In this document: piece after piece, positions 40,432-50,057 of the stretch | How positions within the stretch are numbered: position 1 is the first letter of the stretch | Layout of the letters: each line of letters opens with the position of its first letter | NCBI GenBank assembly: GCA_017625815.1 | Contig: JAGAKD010000002.1 | Coordinates: forward strand, 62,001 to 126,000 | DNA length: 64,000 nucleotides | Direction: 5' to 3' | Source: Lachnospiraceae bacterium | GTDB lineage: Bacteria > Bacillota > Clostridia > Lachnospirales > Lachnospiraceae | Notes under the pieces: generated by a model | The model's input: only the letters and a program-made list of their open reading frames with translations | Told to the model about the DNA's origin: nothing | Database searches by the model: none | Made by a program: the position numbers and the translations under genes

Positions 40432-42765
40432 TTATACTAAATTATAACTAATCTTAATTGGTTTAGCAGGATCAATATTAATACTATTTGTATCATTATT
40501 AAATACTAAATCATATGAAATAGAACCATTTTCATTTTTTGTTATTTTCGTATCACAATAAACTGTTGCTGATTTAGCTCCTAAAAAGGTTATATATGAT
40601 TCTGCACAGGAATGCGAACTCCAGCCCTGACTCTTATAATAACTACTTATAGTACTAAGCTGGGAAGAGCTATTATATATATAAGCATTATACGGGTGTA
40701 TTATATCCAAAAAAATAGTAGTACTAGTACTGTTTGTTTGTACAGTAATATCATCAAATTGTTCTATTGTTATCTCTATTTTTGGTGTAGAATTGGATGT
40801 TAATCCCAAAGCTACCCAACCTTCATTTGGGTCATTACCAAAATAACTAGATTGAGAGTAAGTAATTGAATAGTATACTTCTAAATTAAAACTGCTACAT
40901 CCATTATAACAAACGCCTGAAATAGCATCTTCAGCAATTTCTGGCAATTTTATAATTGAATAGTCATTAATTGTTGAAAATCCATCAATATATGAAGGTT
41001 CACCATAATAGCCAAAATTAGCGTTTGAACTACATACTGCCACGCCAGTATGGTGAGAACTGTTAGAATCTGCATGAAAGCAATTTTCACCACTAGTATA
41101 CTTTTTATCAAGATCACTAATAAAATCATCAGTTATAATACTTTTAATAAATAATGTATTTATAGTTTCTTCTTTTTGTACAGGTAATGTTACCTCAATA
41201 TTGCCTAGAGTAGGTATAAACAAATCACTACCAGATGATATTAATTTATCAACGTTAATATGTTTAAGGTCAACGCCAAAATTAGTACTGGTTGTTTCGA
41301 TAAACATTCCACTTTTTCGAGACCTAATTACAAAAGAAGCATCTGAAGATCTATTTGTGATTAATGACTCTATAGCATCTAGAGCTACCGTAAATGTTGT
41401 GGAATCTGGACTTTTAATTTGAAAATTTTTTAAAAAATAAGTATTGGAGTCTTTATTATTAGTATAGGCTAGAGTTATATCAGCACTTCTTTCACTTAAA
41501 GCAAAATCAGTATCAGTTGTTTTATAAGGATAATCGTCAGGAAGACTGTTGGATATAAGATCTAAATATGAATATTCACCCAGTGCTTTTATTTTTGGCA
41601 TTTGTAACTCTAAACCAGTAATATAATCAAATTTATGCGCTAATTTAGTTTCTTTAACGCCTTGAGAAGATTTTCCTGATTCCAGTATAATTTTTCCTTC
41701 ATCTGACCCAGTACTAATATTTAATTTTAAATTAGAAGCATTACTTAAGGCCTGTGTAAAAGCTAAAATACTTGTAGAAACATCCACAGTTAAGATTTTA
41801 TTTTGTGGTAAATTACTAATTTTTAGTTCTCCACGATTACAGCAATACTTATTAATGTCATATGGGATAATGGTCGTTTCTGATTTAGGTGTTGTCCAAA
41901 AAGCTTCTTTTGTTAAATTATAAGTATAACATGAAGTTTGTGCAGCAGGTATACTTATTGAATCAAAACAAATACAAGTATCTCCTGAAGCATCTTTTTC
42001 TGTTGAGGCTTTTTTAAGTATAGTTTGGTTTATATCTTTTGCAATTTTGATAAAATCAGCTGCTGTAAAACTGTATCTAGCTGCATCTAGTTTTATTGAT
42101 TTAATACCTATTACTGCATCTTTACCATTACTACCGTCATAATCTGGAAGAATATCTGATGGACTAAAAATACAATTATCAGTTTCCGGTGTTAATTTGA
42201 GTACTGTTTTATTATATATAGGAACAGTTAATAAAAACTTTTTGGTTCCAAAATACCCATTGTCACCGTTTATGGATTCAAAACTAATAGTTTTCTTGTT
42301 ATTAATACCATTTTCATAGACGCCATTAAGGTCTTCAGGAACTAGTGTATGACTTTTTTGGTCTATTATTTTAATATTTGAAAGGGTTACAGAATCAATT
42401 CCGGAAGACCTATCACTTGTTTTTTGTATAAGAATACCTGAAAAAAGGTTTATCGGAGTAATTGGTTCATTTAAAGTTAATTTCTCCAATTCATTAACAA
42501 TACATTTAATGTTACGAATACCTATAAAACCCTCAGGCGAAGTTATAACATGACTAGCTTGATAAATATTTGGTTTAACTAAGATGTCATTAGCATAACT
42601 TTTTAATTTTAAGCAATTATTAGATTTATTATATACCGCATCCTTAAAAAGACCTTGTAATGTTTTAAGAGTATTATTGCTTTTTTTAAAAAATATATTA
42701 GAACAAGCTTGATTAAAGAGAGACAGCTCTGAACTTGTTATACTTTTTCGTCGTATTAAATTCAT
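40432..42765 (-). CDS. Large repeat-containing adhesin/tail protein 1
   Basis: 777 residues, with no signal peptide. Most of it is built of degenerate repeats in which a Thr/Pro-rich strand is followed by a short G-x-x-(S/K)-(I/V) strand: GFIGIRNIKC, GIDSVTLSNIKI, GYFGTKKFLLTV, AVIGIKSIKLDA, CFDSISIPA. Such units resemble the repeats common in gut phage structural proteins (GYDGFSSVTV-type). The C-terminal third (about 540-777) is different: Ser/Tyr-rich, mostly beta, with a cysteine-bearing stretch. Third of three tandem paralogues. AGGAGG before the ATG. Confidence 0.75.
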   Translation of the reverse strand: MNLIRRKSITSSELSLFNQACSNIFFKKSNNTLKTLQGLFKDAVYNKSNNCLKLKSYANDILVKPNIYQASHVITSPEGFIGIRNIKCIVNELEKLTLNEPITPINLFSGILIQKTSDRSSGIDSVTLSNIKIIDQKSHTLVPEDLNGVYENGINNKKTISFESINGDNGYFGTKKFLLTVPIYNKTVLKLTPETDNCIFSPSDILPDYDGSNGKDAVIGIKSIKLDAARYSFTAADFIKIAKDINQTILKKASTEKDASGDTCICFDSISIPAAQTSCYTYNLTKEAFWTTPKSETTIIPYDINKYCCNRGELKISNLPQNKILTVDVSTSILAFTQALSNASNLKLNISTGSDEGKIILESGKSSQGVKETKLAHKFDYITGLELQMPKIKALGEYSYLDLISNSLPDDYPYKTTDTDFALSERSADITLAYTNNKDSNTYFLKNFQIKSPDSTTFTVALDAIESLITNRSSDASFVIRSRKSGMFIETTSTNFGVDLKHINVDKLISSGSDLFIPTLGNIEVTLPVQKEETINTLFIKSIITDDFISDLDKKYTSGENCFHADSNSSHHTGVAVCSSNANFGYYGEPSYIDGFSTINDYSIIKLPEIAEDAISGVCYNGCSSFNLEVYYSITYSQSSYFGNDPNEGWVALGLTSNSTPKIEITIEQFDDITVQTNSTSTTIFLDIIHPYNAYIYNSSSQLSTISSYYKSQGWSSHSCAESYITFLGAKSATVYCDTKITKNENGSISYDLVFNNDTNSINIDPAKPIKISYNLV

Positions 42766-42779
42766 TTAATTTCTCCTCC

Positions 42780-44765
42780 TTAACTTGTAGTATTACTATC
42801 AAAAATCCAAAAAATTATTGGTGTACTTATTAAAGCTGGTTCATTTTTTAAATATACTGCTATTAAGTCCTCTGTAATATCTAGAATGCCAAAAAGTGAA
42901 GTATCATTATCAATAGCAATACAATCAGTAATATCTTTATTATCTTTAACATAGTTAATAGAAATATTAGCTTTATTTTTATTTATATAAAATAATACTC
43001 GCTGTAATTCTGTTGTATCAAAATCGCTTGGCACGGTAACAACACCACTTTTATAGCTGCAATAAGCAGCTGTATTATCAGTCGTTTTATCTATATTAGC
43101 TAATTGTACTAACTTTGTGCTATTTAATATAATTTTGTCATTATTGCCTGCGCCATTATTATTAGAATAGGTTTTATCACAAACACAAACGAGATAATCT
43201 TTAGTATTAGTGCTACGAGTGAATGTAGCTTTAAATTGTAAAAAAGGATTAGGCTCTGATAAATTCGTATTAGTAGTGTGAACTGTATTAGTATTGAAAG
43301 TTGAATAGATAATACTATAAGTGGTTGAGTTTGGAGATTTATCTAAAGTAAGACTATAGCTATCACTTGGAATGGTAATATTAAAGTCAGAATACGGAAT
43401 ATTTTCAATTTTAAAAGTAGAAATTAAGCATTCATCTGGTAAGTTACTAGTTTTAATATTAATATAATTATTAATATCAGAAATATTAAAGCTACTATCT
43501 ATCTCAAAATCATTATAGTTTATATCAATATGTGTAGCTGAAGGAATAGGAAACGTTAAAGACTTAAGTAACTGAGCGTCTACTTTTGCGGGTGTTGAAA
43601 TTGTGGCACCTGACTTTGGTAATTTAAAGCTACCTGTTTTTAAATTTATTTTTAATATATTATTTGTAGACTCTGCAACACCATAAAGTTCTGTAAGATT
43701 TGTTGATATTGGTGCTGTTAAATTAATACTTCCTGAAAGTCCTAATGTTACTGAATCTATACCAGCTGCATCTGCAGTATTAATGTAAGTTTTTAAATTC
43801 AAATTTTTTGCAATATTTTCAAGGTCATCCCAAACAAAAGTAACTTCACCTTTAGAAGTAGCTAAAAAACTTCTCAAATCAATAGTAGCTGAAGTGATTG
43901 GCGGAATTTCTACAGCCGTAAATCCAAGAGCATTACCACCGGGATATTTAACTGCACCATCATTATTTTTCATAGCAGCTATTACAGTAGTTTTATCTAG
44001 TGTAGAAGCAAGTTGTGCTTTAACACCAACTCTTTTAAAACCTAATTTAGCTGCTTTGCCACCAGTACCATCAAAGTCTTCAGGTATATCTGCAGGTACA
44101 AAAGTTTTTCCTATATTTGTAGCATCAACATAAAAAATATGTTCTTCTACTAATGGTACATTTACTGTTAAATCTTTAGCACCAAAAACTTTATCTTTAT
44201 ACTGTTTTTTAATCTCGTCAGAAAACCTATCAAAGGTCAAAAAATCAAATTCTACTGTATCAGTACTCTCAAGATCACTTGGTACTAAAGTGTATTCAAT
44301 ATTTGAAGCTAAAGCAATATCTTGAATTTCTACTTGATTCATGCCACAAAAGTCATCACTCGTTTTCGTAATAGTAAGACCACCTTCAGCATTTAGCATA
44401 GCAGGAGTTAATAATGGAACTACTCTATTTTCAAGAGTTTTTGTACGGACAGTAATTGAATTAAATCCTATATATTCAGAATTCTCATCTAATTCAACAA
44501 TTGTTGAAACAGTTTCTCCAACTTTTGGGTTTAATTCAATTACTTCATCTTTTAAATTTAAGTTAGCAGGTATAAGAGCCTGTGTTATTTCCGATAGAGA
44601 AACAACATTTGTTAAACGTTTTTCAGGTTTTAACAAAGCATTGACAGGCTCTACAAAACTTTGAATATCTTTAATTTTAGCAGTTACTCTTTGTCCTGCT
44701 TCTAATATTATAGGAGTTTGAGCACTTGACTCCTGATTATTTAATTGTTGAGTATCAGTACTCAT
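42780..44765 (-). CDS. Large repeat-containing adhesin/tail protein 2
   Basis: 661 residues with the same repeat type: EYIGFNSITVRT, DFCGMNQVEIQD, KVFGAKDLTVNV, AAKLGFKRVGVK, NALGFTAVEIPP, AGIDSVTLGL, spaced about 40-60 residues. The N-terminal part (VNALLKPEKRLTNVVSLSE) resembles that of paralogue 3. The repeats fade into a Thr/Asn/Ser-rich beta region after about 400. ATG with CTCC-complement (AGGAGG) upstream; 11-base gap to paralogue 3. Confidence 0.75.
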   Translation of the reverse strand: MSTDTQQLNNQESSAQTPIILEAGQRVTAKIKDIQSFVEPVNALLKPEKRLTNVVSLSEITQALIPANLNLKDEVIELNPKVGETVSTIVELDENSEYIGFNSITVRTKTLENRVVPLLTPAMLNAEGGLTITKTSDDFCGMNQVEIQDIALASNIEYTLVPSDLESTDTVEFDFLTFDRFSDEIKKQYKDKVFGAKDLTVNVPLVEEHIFYVDATNIGKTFVPADIPEDFDGTGGKAAKLGFKRVGVKAQLASTLDKTTVIAAMKNNDGAVKYPGGNALGFTAVEIPPITSATIDLRSFLATSKGEVTFVWDDLENIAKNLNLKTYINTADAAGIDSVTLGLSGSINLTAPISTNLTELYGVAESTNNILKINLKTGSFKLPKSGATISTPAKVDAQLLKSLTFPIPSATHIDINYNDFEIDSSFNISDINNYINIKTSNLPDECLISTFKIENIPYSDFNITIPSDSYSLTLDKSPNSTTYSIIYSTFNTNTVHTTNTNLSEPNPFLQFKATFTRSTNTKDYLVCVCDKTYSNNNGAGNNDKIILNSTKLVQLANIDKTTDNTAAYCSYKSGVVTVPSDFDTTELQRVLFYINKNKANISINYVKDNKDITDCIAIDNDTSLFGILDITEDLIAVYLKNEPALISTPIIFWIFDSNTTS

Positions 44766-44776
44766 ACTTTACCTCC

Positions 44777-46912
44777 TTAATTTGTTGTGTCTTCAGTATT
44801 TTCAACTTCTTCATAACGAGATAACGCATAGAAAGAAATTGTATCTTCAGTTACTATAAAGTCATAGACATAACTATCTTCAAGATCAGCTATAATTCCT
44901 GTATAAGTTCCAACAAAATCTGCAGGAATATTAGATGTTCTTACTAAGTTATAAGTTAAATTATCATATTGCAACGTTTCAAGTACTTTATATTTTATTT
45001 CAGAGTCATCTATAAATTGCTCGCCTGTTGTACAAGAAAAAACTGACTCTGTTGAAGTGGGCTGATCATTGTCAATTATATAATTAAATGACTTTTTGTT
45101 TTGACGAAGGCATTCTAATATAAATAATGGTGTATTATTATTATTTTTTATACTTTCGCCATCTCCTAACGCTAAGCCTAGAAAATCTAGAATTTCTGCA
45201 TTTGTTAGTTCTTCAGAATCCTTAATAATACTAATTTGAGGTGTTACAGTATTTTCAGAATCATCTGTGTTGCTTAGCTCAAAAATTGGATTAAACTTTA
45301 TATTAATAGCAGAACTATCTAACTCTTCTATTAGATCACCTGTTTGTTTAATCTGACGACCAATATAGTCAAAACTTAATAGTGGTGTGCTACTATTTTG
45401 ATTTGATTCATTTACCTGATATAAGTTAATTTTATAAGATTCATCAAGTTTTAAAGCTAATTGAACAAAATAATCATAATAAGTATTCAAAAGATATAGT
45501 GTTGAATATTCATATCGGTAATCAACATCAGTTATAGCAGCTAATCCAGATATTTTTGATGAGGACAAATCTAAATTAGATGTTTTATTATCTTTAATTA
45601 AATTTTTTAATTTTTGTGGCTTTAGACTAACATCTGCGCTTAATTCCAATAACAGATTACTAGATAATAAATCAGTAAGACTTAAGGCACTTAATGAGCA
45701 GTTTGGCGTTATAGCATCAACTTGTATGTCTAAATAACCTAAGTCTTTTCTCAAATCTTGAACTGCAGTTTGAATATTTGGTAATGTTAGTGTAATTTTA
45801 TCATATACAACGCCTTCTGGTGCAGCTATTTCATAAGTATTTTTAACTGTAGAATTATTTATAGCTGAAGAGAGTGTTGTCGCATCAAGAGTATAATTTT
45901 GTCTATCTATCAACGGAATTATTATACTATCAATGTTATAGTTGGTACTTGAGTTTTTCAAAACCAGATGAGTCTGTTCTGATGATGTGATAAATAAATC
46001 ATTTATACTAGGTACTGTATAAGTATATAAACCAGGTTGTTCTAAAGTTAATGATTTTATACCAACATAGTTAGAAGATGGTATAAAAGAAACTTTTTGA
46101 TTTTCTTTTACAATAGAAGTACTATTTTCAATATCAATAGATTTTAATATAAAATTATTTGAAAAACTGGAATCACTTATAATATCAAGAGTCTGGTTTT
46201 GTTCTTCTAAATCTATAACAAAATTTTCATAGCCTAACTCATTGGCAGTTGGAATAAATTCAAAACTATTAGTACTTTCTAAAGCAAGTTTAATTTCTTC
46301 AATAGTAGGTGAGTTACTAAGTTTTGGTATAATTTTAATAGACTTAAAGCCAATTGCAGAAGAAGATTCTGGTAATATAAGAGAATCTGTAGTTTTATCG
46401 AAAATTATTTCTTTTTCATTTTCAATATCGATACTGATCTCGGCTTTCTTAGCACCAAAATAAGTTTCAGAAGATGTAAAGTCAATATTACCATCTGTTT
46501 CTAAAAAGTTTTTATCAATAATAATATTGGTAGACTCTTGTAGTCCTGTTAATTGAACTTCTATTGTTTGAGTAATAGACTTTAAACCAACATATCCAGA
46601 ATCAAATTCATCATATTTATAAGTAGTTGAAGTATTTTTAGGAGTTACTTCAAAAACTTCATTAACTACTATATCTTGTAAATTTAAGCTAGACTCACCA
46701 TTAGAAGAAACTGTAAGTCTATCTGCAATTTCTTTTAGACTAATAACTGGCACTGTTTTACCAGTTAAAATATTAACTTTATCATTTAATTCTTTTATAT
46801 CTTCACGAAGAATTGCAACTCGTTGTTGATTATGTATAGGAACTGATGTTAATGTATCAGGAACTGTTACATTTTTTAATAAACTTCTTGAATCTATTGT
46901 TTCAGTTGACAT
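44777..46912 (-). CDS. Large repeat-containing adhesin/tail protein 3
   Basis: 711 residues. It has a short coiled-coil region (QRVAILREDIKELNDKVNIL) then repeats GYVGLKSITQTI, YFGAKKAEISI, AIGFKSIKII, YENFVIDL, YVGIKSLTL and a Leu-rich C-terminal half. Starts by overlap with the 46912 gene with AAGGAG ahead. First of three repeat proteins transcribed from the TGCTAAATTA motif at 47892. Likely a tail appendage, from neighbours only. Confidence 0.75.
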   Translation of the reverse strand: MSTETIDSRSLLKNVTVPDTLTSVPIHNQQRVAILREDIKELNDKVNILTGKTVPVISLKEIADRLTVSSNGESSLNLQDIVVNEVFEVTPKNTSTTYKYDEFDSGYVGLKSITQTIEVQLTGLQESTNIIIDKNFLETDGNIDFTSSETYFGAKKAEISIDIENEKEIIFDKTTDSLILPESSSAIGFKSIKIIPKLSNSPTIEEIKLALESTNSFEFIPTANELGYENFVIDLEEQNQTLDIISDSSFSNNFILKSIDIENSTSIVKENQKVSFIPSSNYVGIKSLTLEQPGLYTYTVPSINDLFITSSEQTHLVLKNSSTNYNIDSIIIPLIDRQNYTLDATTLSSAINNSTVKNTYEIAAPEGVVYDKITLTLPNIQTAVQDLRKDLGYLDIQVDAITPNCSLSALSLTDLLSSNLLLELSADVSLKPQKLKNLIKDNKTSNLDLSSSKISGLAAITDVDYRYEYSTLYLLNTYYDYFVQLALKLDESYKINLYQVNESNQNSSTPLLSFDYIGRQIKQTGDLIEELDSSAINIKFNPIFELSNTDDSENTVTPQISIIKDSEELTNAEILDFLGLALGDGESIKNNNNTPLFILECLRQNKKSFNYIIDNDQPTSTESVFSCTTGEQFIDDSEIKYKVLETLQYDNLTYNLVRTSNIPADFVGTYTGIIADLEDSYVYDFIVTEDTISFYALSRYEEVENTEDTTN

Positions 46913-47850
46913 TATTCAGTATCTCCTTCTGTTTGTGTAGTATTTTCAGAATCTGTAGAATCGCTAGCGAAAGTAAAAGGTGTATCCATATCTAAAGCAT
47001 AGTCAGCAAGGCCTACTGCATAGTACTCAATACTGCCATCAGCGTTGGCGATTTTATCTACAGTCAAACAGCTAATTAAATAACTTACATTTTTTTCGAG
47101 TCTTGTTAATTTTTCAAGTAAATCATTATATCTTGCTTCATTACTAATTGCTATTAATTCTGATTTTAAAGCTAAAGCATCCGCAATACTTAAAGCTTTT
47201 TGCTTTGCTGCTGGGTCTTCTGGTTCAAGACTTAAACCATTTTCAGGAATAAGTTCAGCAATATTTTCAGGAGTGAGTCCGGTTTCTGTCGGAATATAAT
47301 TTAAAAGCTTTTTAAGAATACCAATTGAAATTAGTTCTGTATCATCTGTCATTGTATCTACATAGTCTTTTATTTTTGCAAATGAATCTAATTTATCAAG
47401 TTCATCACCAAGAATTGTACTATCATAAGCAAATTTATTTGTAGAAACAAGCTTACCACCACTTACAGCTAATTCACAAGGACCAATTTTAATATTACCG
47501 TTCTTTAATATTTCAAAAGCATTATTTCTGTTTAAATCGCCAGCGCCATTTCCTAAAATAAATAAAGCATTAGGATTAGCTTTATTAAATTGGCCCAAAA
47601 CAGTTTGATTCCAGGTACTTACTATATTATTCTGTCCTGAAATTAAGACATTTTTAAGACCTTTATCAGAATCCACTTTATGATTCATACCAAAAATAGC
47701 TGAATTTGTTACTTTTATTGTGTCAGTATTATTAGTTTGAATAAGACTTTTATTACCTATTTTAAGACCAATAGATGATAAGAGTTCTTCTTTAAAAGTA
47801 TTTAAAGTATCGGTAGTAACAATTTGTGGAGTATCTATTATGTCTGACAT
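46912..47850 (-). CDS. Phage tail appendage protein
   Basis: 312 residues. The middle has TVLGQFNKANPNALFILGNG and NRNNAFEILKNGNIKIG, the VxG...NxFxIGNG...NAFxILKNG motif found in tail fibre and tail-spike proteins, often in a C-terminal beta-helix or before an autoproteolytic domain. It is then followed by a helical and coiled-coil C-terminal part. It starts the operon of three repeat proteins. The ribosome site is the G-rich GGGGG seven bases upstream. Confidence 0.8.
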   Translation of the reverse strand: MSDIIDTPQIVTTDTLNTFKEELLSSIGLKIGNKSLIQTNNTDTIKVTNSAIFGMNHKVDSDKGLKNVLISGQNNIVSTWNQTVLGQFNKANPNALFILGNGAGDLNRNNAFEILKNGNIKIGPCELAVSGGKLVSTNKFAYDSTILGDELDKLDSFAKIKDYVDTMTDDTELISIGILKKLLNYIPTETGLTPENIAELIPENGLSLEPEDPAAKQKALSIADALALKSELIAISNEARYNDLLEKLTRLEKNVSYLISCLTVDKIANADGSIEYYAVGLADYALDMDTPFTFASDSTDSENTTQTEGDTE

Positions 47851-47891
47851 TATTAAACCCCCTAATTTATTTAATAAATTTTCATACTATA

Positions 47892-47901
47892 TAATTTAGC
47901 A
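47892..47901 (-). promoter_or_regulatory. TGCTAAATTA motif for the adhesin operon (46912-40432)
   Basis: Exact motif 42 bases before the ATG at 47850, in the 60-base gap after the glycosyltransferase gene. Confidence 0.65.
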
Positions 47902-47910
47902 GAAATATTA

Positions 47911-48648
47911 TTACTTTGTCTCAATATTTAGTTGTTGAGACTTTATTTTAGAGGTTTCTTCAGGTTTAGAAATACAAATAATCTTATTAGCTAAAAGAAT
48001 CTGTTTAAAAATATTTATTCTATCTTGGCTGGCTAATTGAAATAGGTGTACAATAAAGCTATCTTTATCCCAATTTTTAATATCTTCTTTAGTTGATTTT
48101 AAATCAGCATAGCCATTTAAATAAGCATTCATATGATGAGGCGATTCAATACCAACTAAATCTTTGTATTCTGTTTGTAAATAATGAAACATTGCAGATT
48201 GTTCAGGTGTTTTTGAATGAAAGAAATTTCTATCTCCATAAGATTTCTGTAAAAATTCTCGCATTTTCTCTGTATTTTTGATAAGAAATACACCATTATT
48301 TACTCCATTACTATCCTGCGCTATAATAATTTCCTTGTTAGGATGTCTTGCAATAATATCTTCAATTTTATAATTAAAATTACTTACTGCAGCATCACTG
48401 TCTATATAAAGTACCCAATCAAAATTTCTTTGGTCTTTTAAAGCACTGTCTACTGCAACAATTTTATTATAATAAACTGAAACAAAAACTGGTACAAGGT
48501 CATAATCGAAGCTTATATATGTATAACCCTTTTCATGTGCATACATAGCATTTAACAGTCTACTATATTCTGCATATGATTTTATATTATCATCATAAAC
48601 TTGTACAATAGCAATATTCATCTTTTTTTGTTCTGTAATAGCTTTCAT
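47911..48648 (-). CDS. Glycosyltransferase (GT34-like, DxD type)
   Basis: A 245-residue Rossmann-type glycosyltransferase. NIAIVQVYDD at the N-terminus, the segment DWVLYIDSDAAVSN with the metal-binding DSD (83-85), NNGVFLIKNT, a PEQSAMF helix and DSFIVHLF, as in galactosyltransferase family 34. It transfers a sugar from a nucleotide sugar; the target could be the adjoining tail proteins or the host. AGGAG before the ATG. Unlike its neighbours it has a TATTGTATTAT promoter, so its timing may differ. Confidence 0.85.
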   Translation of the reverse strand: MKAITEQKKMNIAIVQVYDDNIKSYAEYSRLLNAMYAHEKGYTYISFDYDLVPVFVSVYYNKIVAVDSALKDQRNFDWVLYIDSDAAVSNFNYKIEDIIARHPNKEIIIAQDSNGVNNGVFLIKNTEKMREFLQKSYGDRNFFHSKTPEQSAMFHYLQTEYKDLVGIESPHHMNAYLNGYADLKSTKEDIKNWDKDSFIVHLFQLASQDRINIFKQILLANKIICISKPEETSKIKSQQLNIETK

Positions 48649-48738
48649 AGATTTTCTCCTAAATTTAAATAAAATTTATAAATTATAATAAATACATTAA
48701 TTAATAAGCATTAATTAATATATATTAATATACATTAT

Positions 48739-48749
48739 ATAATACAATA
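48739..48749 (-). promoter_or_regulatory. TATTGTATTAT promoter motif for the glycosyltransferase gene
   Basis: One-base variant about 90 bases before the ATG; the leader is long and AT-rich (48649-48738) and holds no other feature I can see. Confidence 0.65.
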
Positions 48750-48780
48750 AAAAGAACTGAATTTTATCTCAGTTCTTTTT
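48749..48780 (-). terminator. Terminator after the 48788 gene
   Basis: A 12-base perfect stem (AAAAAGAACTGA at 48749-48760 with 48769-48780), then TTTTTATTG. Ends the central tail-fibre operon. Confidence 0.9.
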
Positions 48781-48787
48781 ATGATTA

Positions 48788-49159
48788 TTATTTATCTTTA
48801 TTATGGTATTTATGTTCTTGCCAAGGTTTTCTAAATTTACCATATTCCATTAAAAAAGCCATCTGTTCTTCAATAAGACTAATACGTGCTTCTAAAGTAT
48901 TATTTTTTATAGACTCTTGTTCAGTTATATCTTCTTCAGACATTATCTCCCAAGATTGCAAAATATAAGTATCTTTTTGTATATATACTGGTTTATAAAG
49001 TTGACCATCTGTTGGATAGTTATCTTCTTTTACTTCAAAATAGCCATATTCAATATATTTTTCATCTCTTGGATTAAAATAATTAAATTTTTTACCCTTT
49101 ATATTTTTAGGGGCTTGAATAAAAATTCCATTTTCAATCTTACCAAATTTCTTTTTCAT
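48788..49159 (-). CDS. Small tail-fibre associated protein
   Basis: 123 residues: KFGKIENGIFIQAPKNI, NYFNPRDEKYIEYGYFEV, then a C-terminal coiled-coil ESIKNNTLEARISLIEEQMAFLM. The pattern resembles small proteins that accompany fibres and often act in fibre assembly. Last gene of this operon before the terminator. AGGAG 7 bases before the ATG. Confidence 0.65.
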   Translation of the reverse strand: MKKKFGKIENGIFIQAPKNIKGKKFNYFNPRDEKYIEYGYFEVKEDNYPTDGQLYKPVYIQKDTYILQSWEIMSEEDITEQESIKNNTLEARISLIEEQMAFLMEYGKFRKPWQEHKYHNKDK

Positions 49160-49163
49160 AGTA

Positions 49164-50057
49164 TTACTCCTTAATTCTTAAACAGGTTCCCGAAATAGGC
49201 ATAGTTCCAAATAAACCGGATGGAATTACATCATAGGTTATCACAGAAGTCGTATTTGCAAGTTGAACCGGATTTAGTTTTTTCAGTAGTTCTTGCCCAA
49301 ATAATGTATTAGTTACATCAATTTTAGAAGGGTTTGCAATATAAAAAATTTGCATTGGTGTTTTTATAGTACTGAGTGTCGCTAAATAATCCATATAAGC
49401 TTCTGGTGAATCAAAATTATAATTATAAATATACATTATTAAAGAACCATCTGGGTTTGTTCCCCAAATATCCCAACCTTGTGTCGTGCCATCTGCAAAA
49501 TTTCCAGCGGTGTCATGTTTATAATGAGAACATCCACAGAAGGGCCAATATTCATTAGATATATTGAAATCGGAAATAATTGGGTGTATTATTAAGTTAT
49601 TTCCAGGCATATTTGAACTTGGCAGTGACCAAGATTCTTTACCTGTAAAAGTATATGCTTTGATATTCAGTTCTAAAAATACTTTAAGTGCTTTAGTATC
49701 TACTATTATATAATTATAATAAGTACTACCACCAGCTGTTGAAGATAATCCCCAAAAAGCTTCTTGTGATAGTCCTTTATCTTTTAAATTATCAATAATA
49801 ATAGTCTCAACTATATCAGCACTATTTGTATCTGATATAAGATTAAATTCAAGCGAAGCATTTTCAGTAATTGGTGTTTTTGGATAATATGGATTTGTGA
49901 CTGATATAGAATTTTCATCCCATTTTGAAGGACATCCAAATTTTATTTTTGGAATATAACAACTAACGTTACTATTAATTTGTAAAGCATTTAGCGTTTC
50001 AGGTATATCATAAAGTTCATATTTAGTTCGTTGTAAATCAAACATACTTAAACTCAT
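49164..50057 (-). CDS. Unknown tail-region protein (297 residues)
   Basis: A beta-rich protein with Trp/Gly/Asn-rich segments (CGCSHYKHDTAGNFADGTTQ, GWDIWGTNPDG) and Tyr-Asn stretches. No recognised domain. It starts by TAATG overlap with the 50057 gene, weak ribosome site. In a fibre operon, so probably an appendage or receptor-binding protein. Confidence 0.65.
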   Translation of the reverse strand: MSLSMFDLQRTKYELYDIPETLNALQINSNVSCYIPKIKFGCPSKWDENSISVTNPYYPKTPITENASLEFNLISDTNSADIVETIIIDNLKDKGLSQEAFWGLSSTAGGSTYYNYIIVDTKALKVFLELNIKAYTFTGKESWSLPSSNMPGNNLIIHPIISDFNISNEYWPFCGCSHYKHDTAGNFADGTTQGWDIWGTNPDGSLIMYIYNYNFDSPEAYMDYLATLSTIKTPMQIFYIANPSKIDVTNTLFGQELLKKLNPVQLANTTSVITYDVIPSGLFGTMPISGTCLRIKE

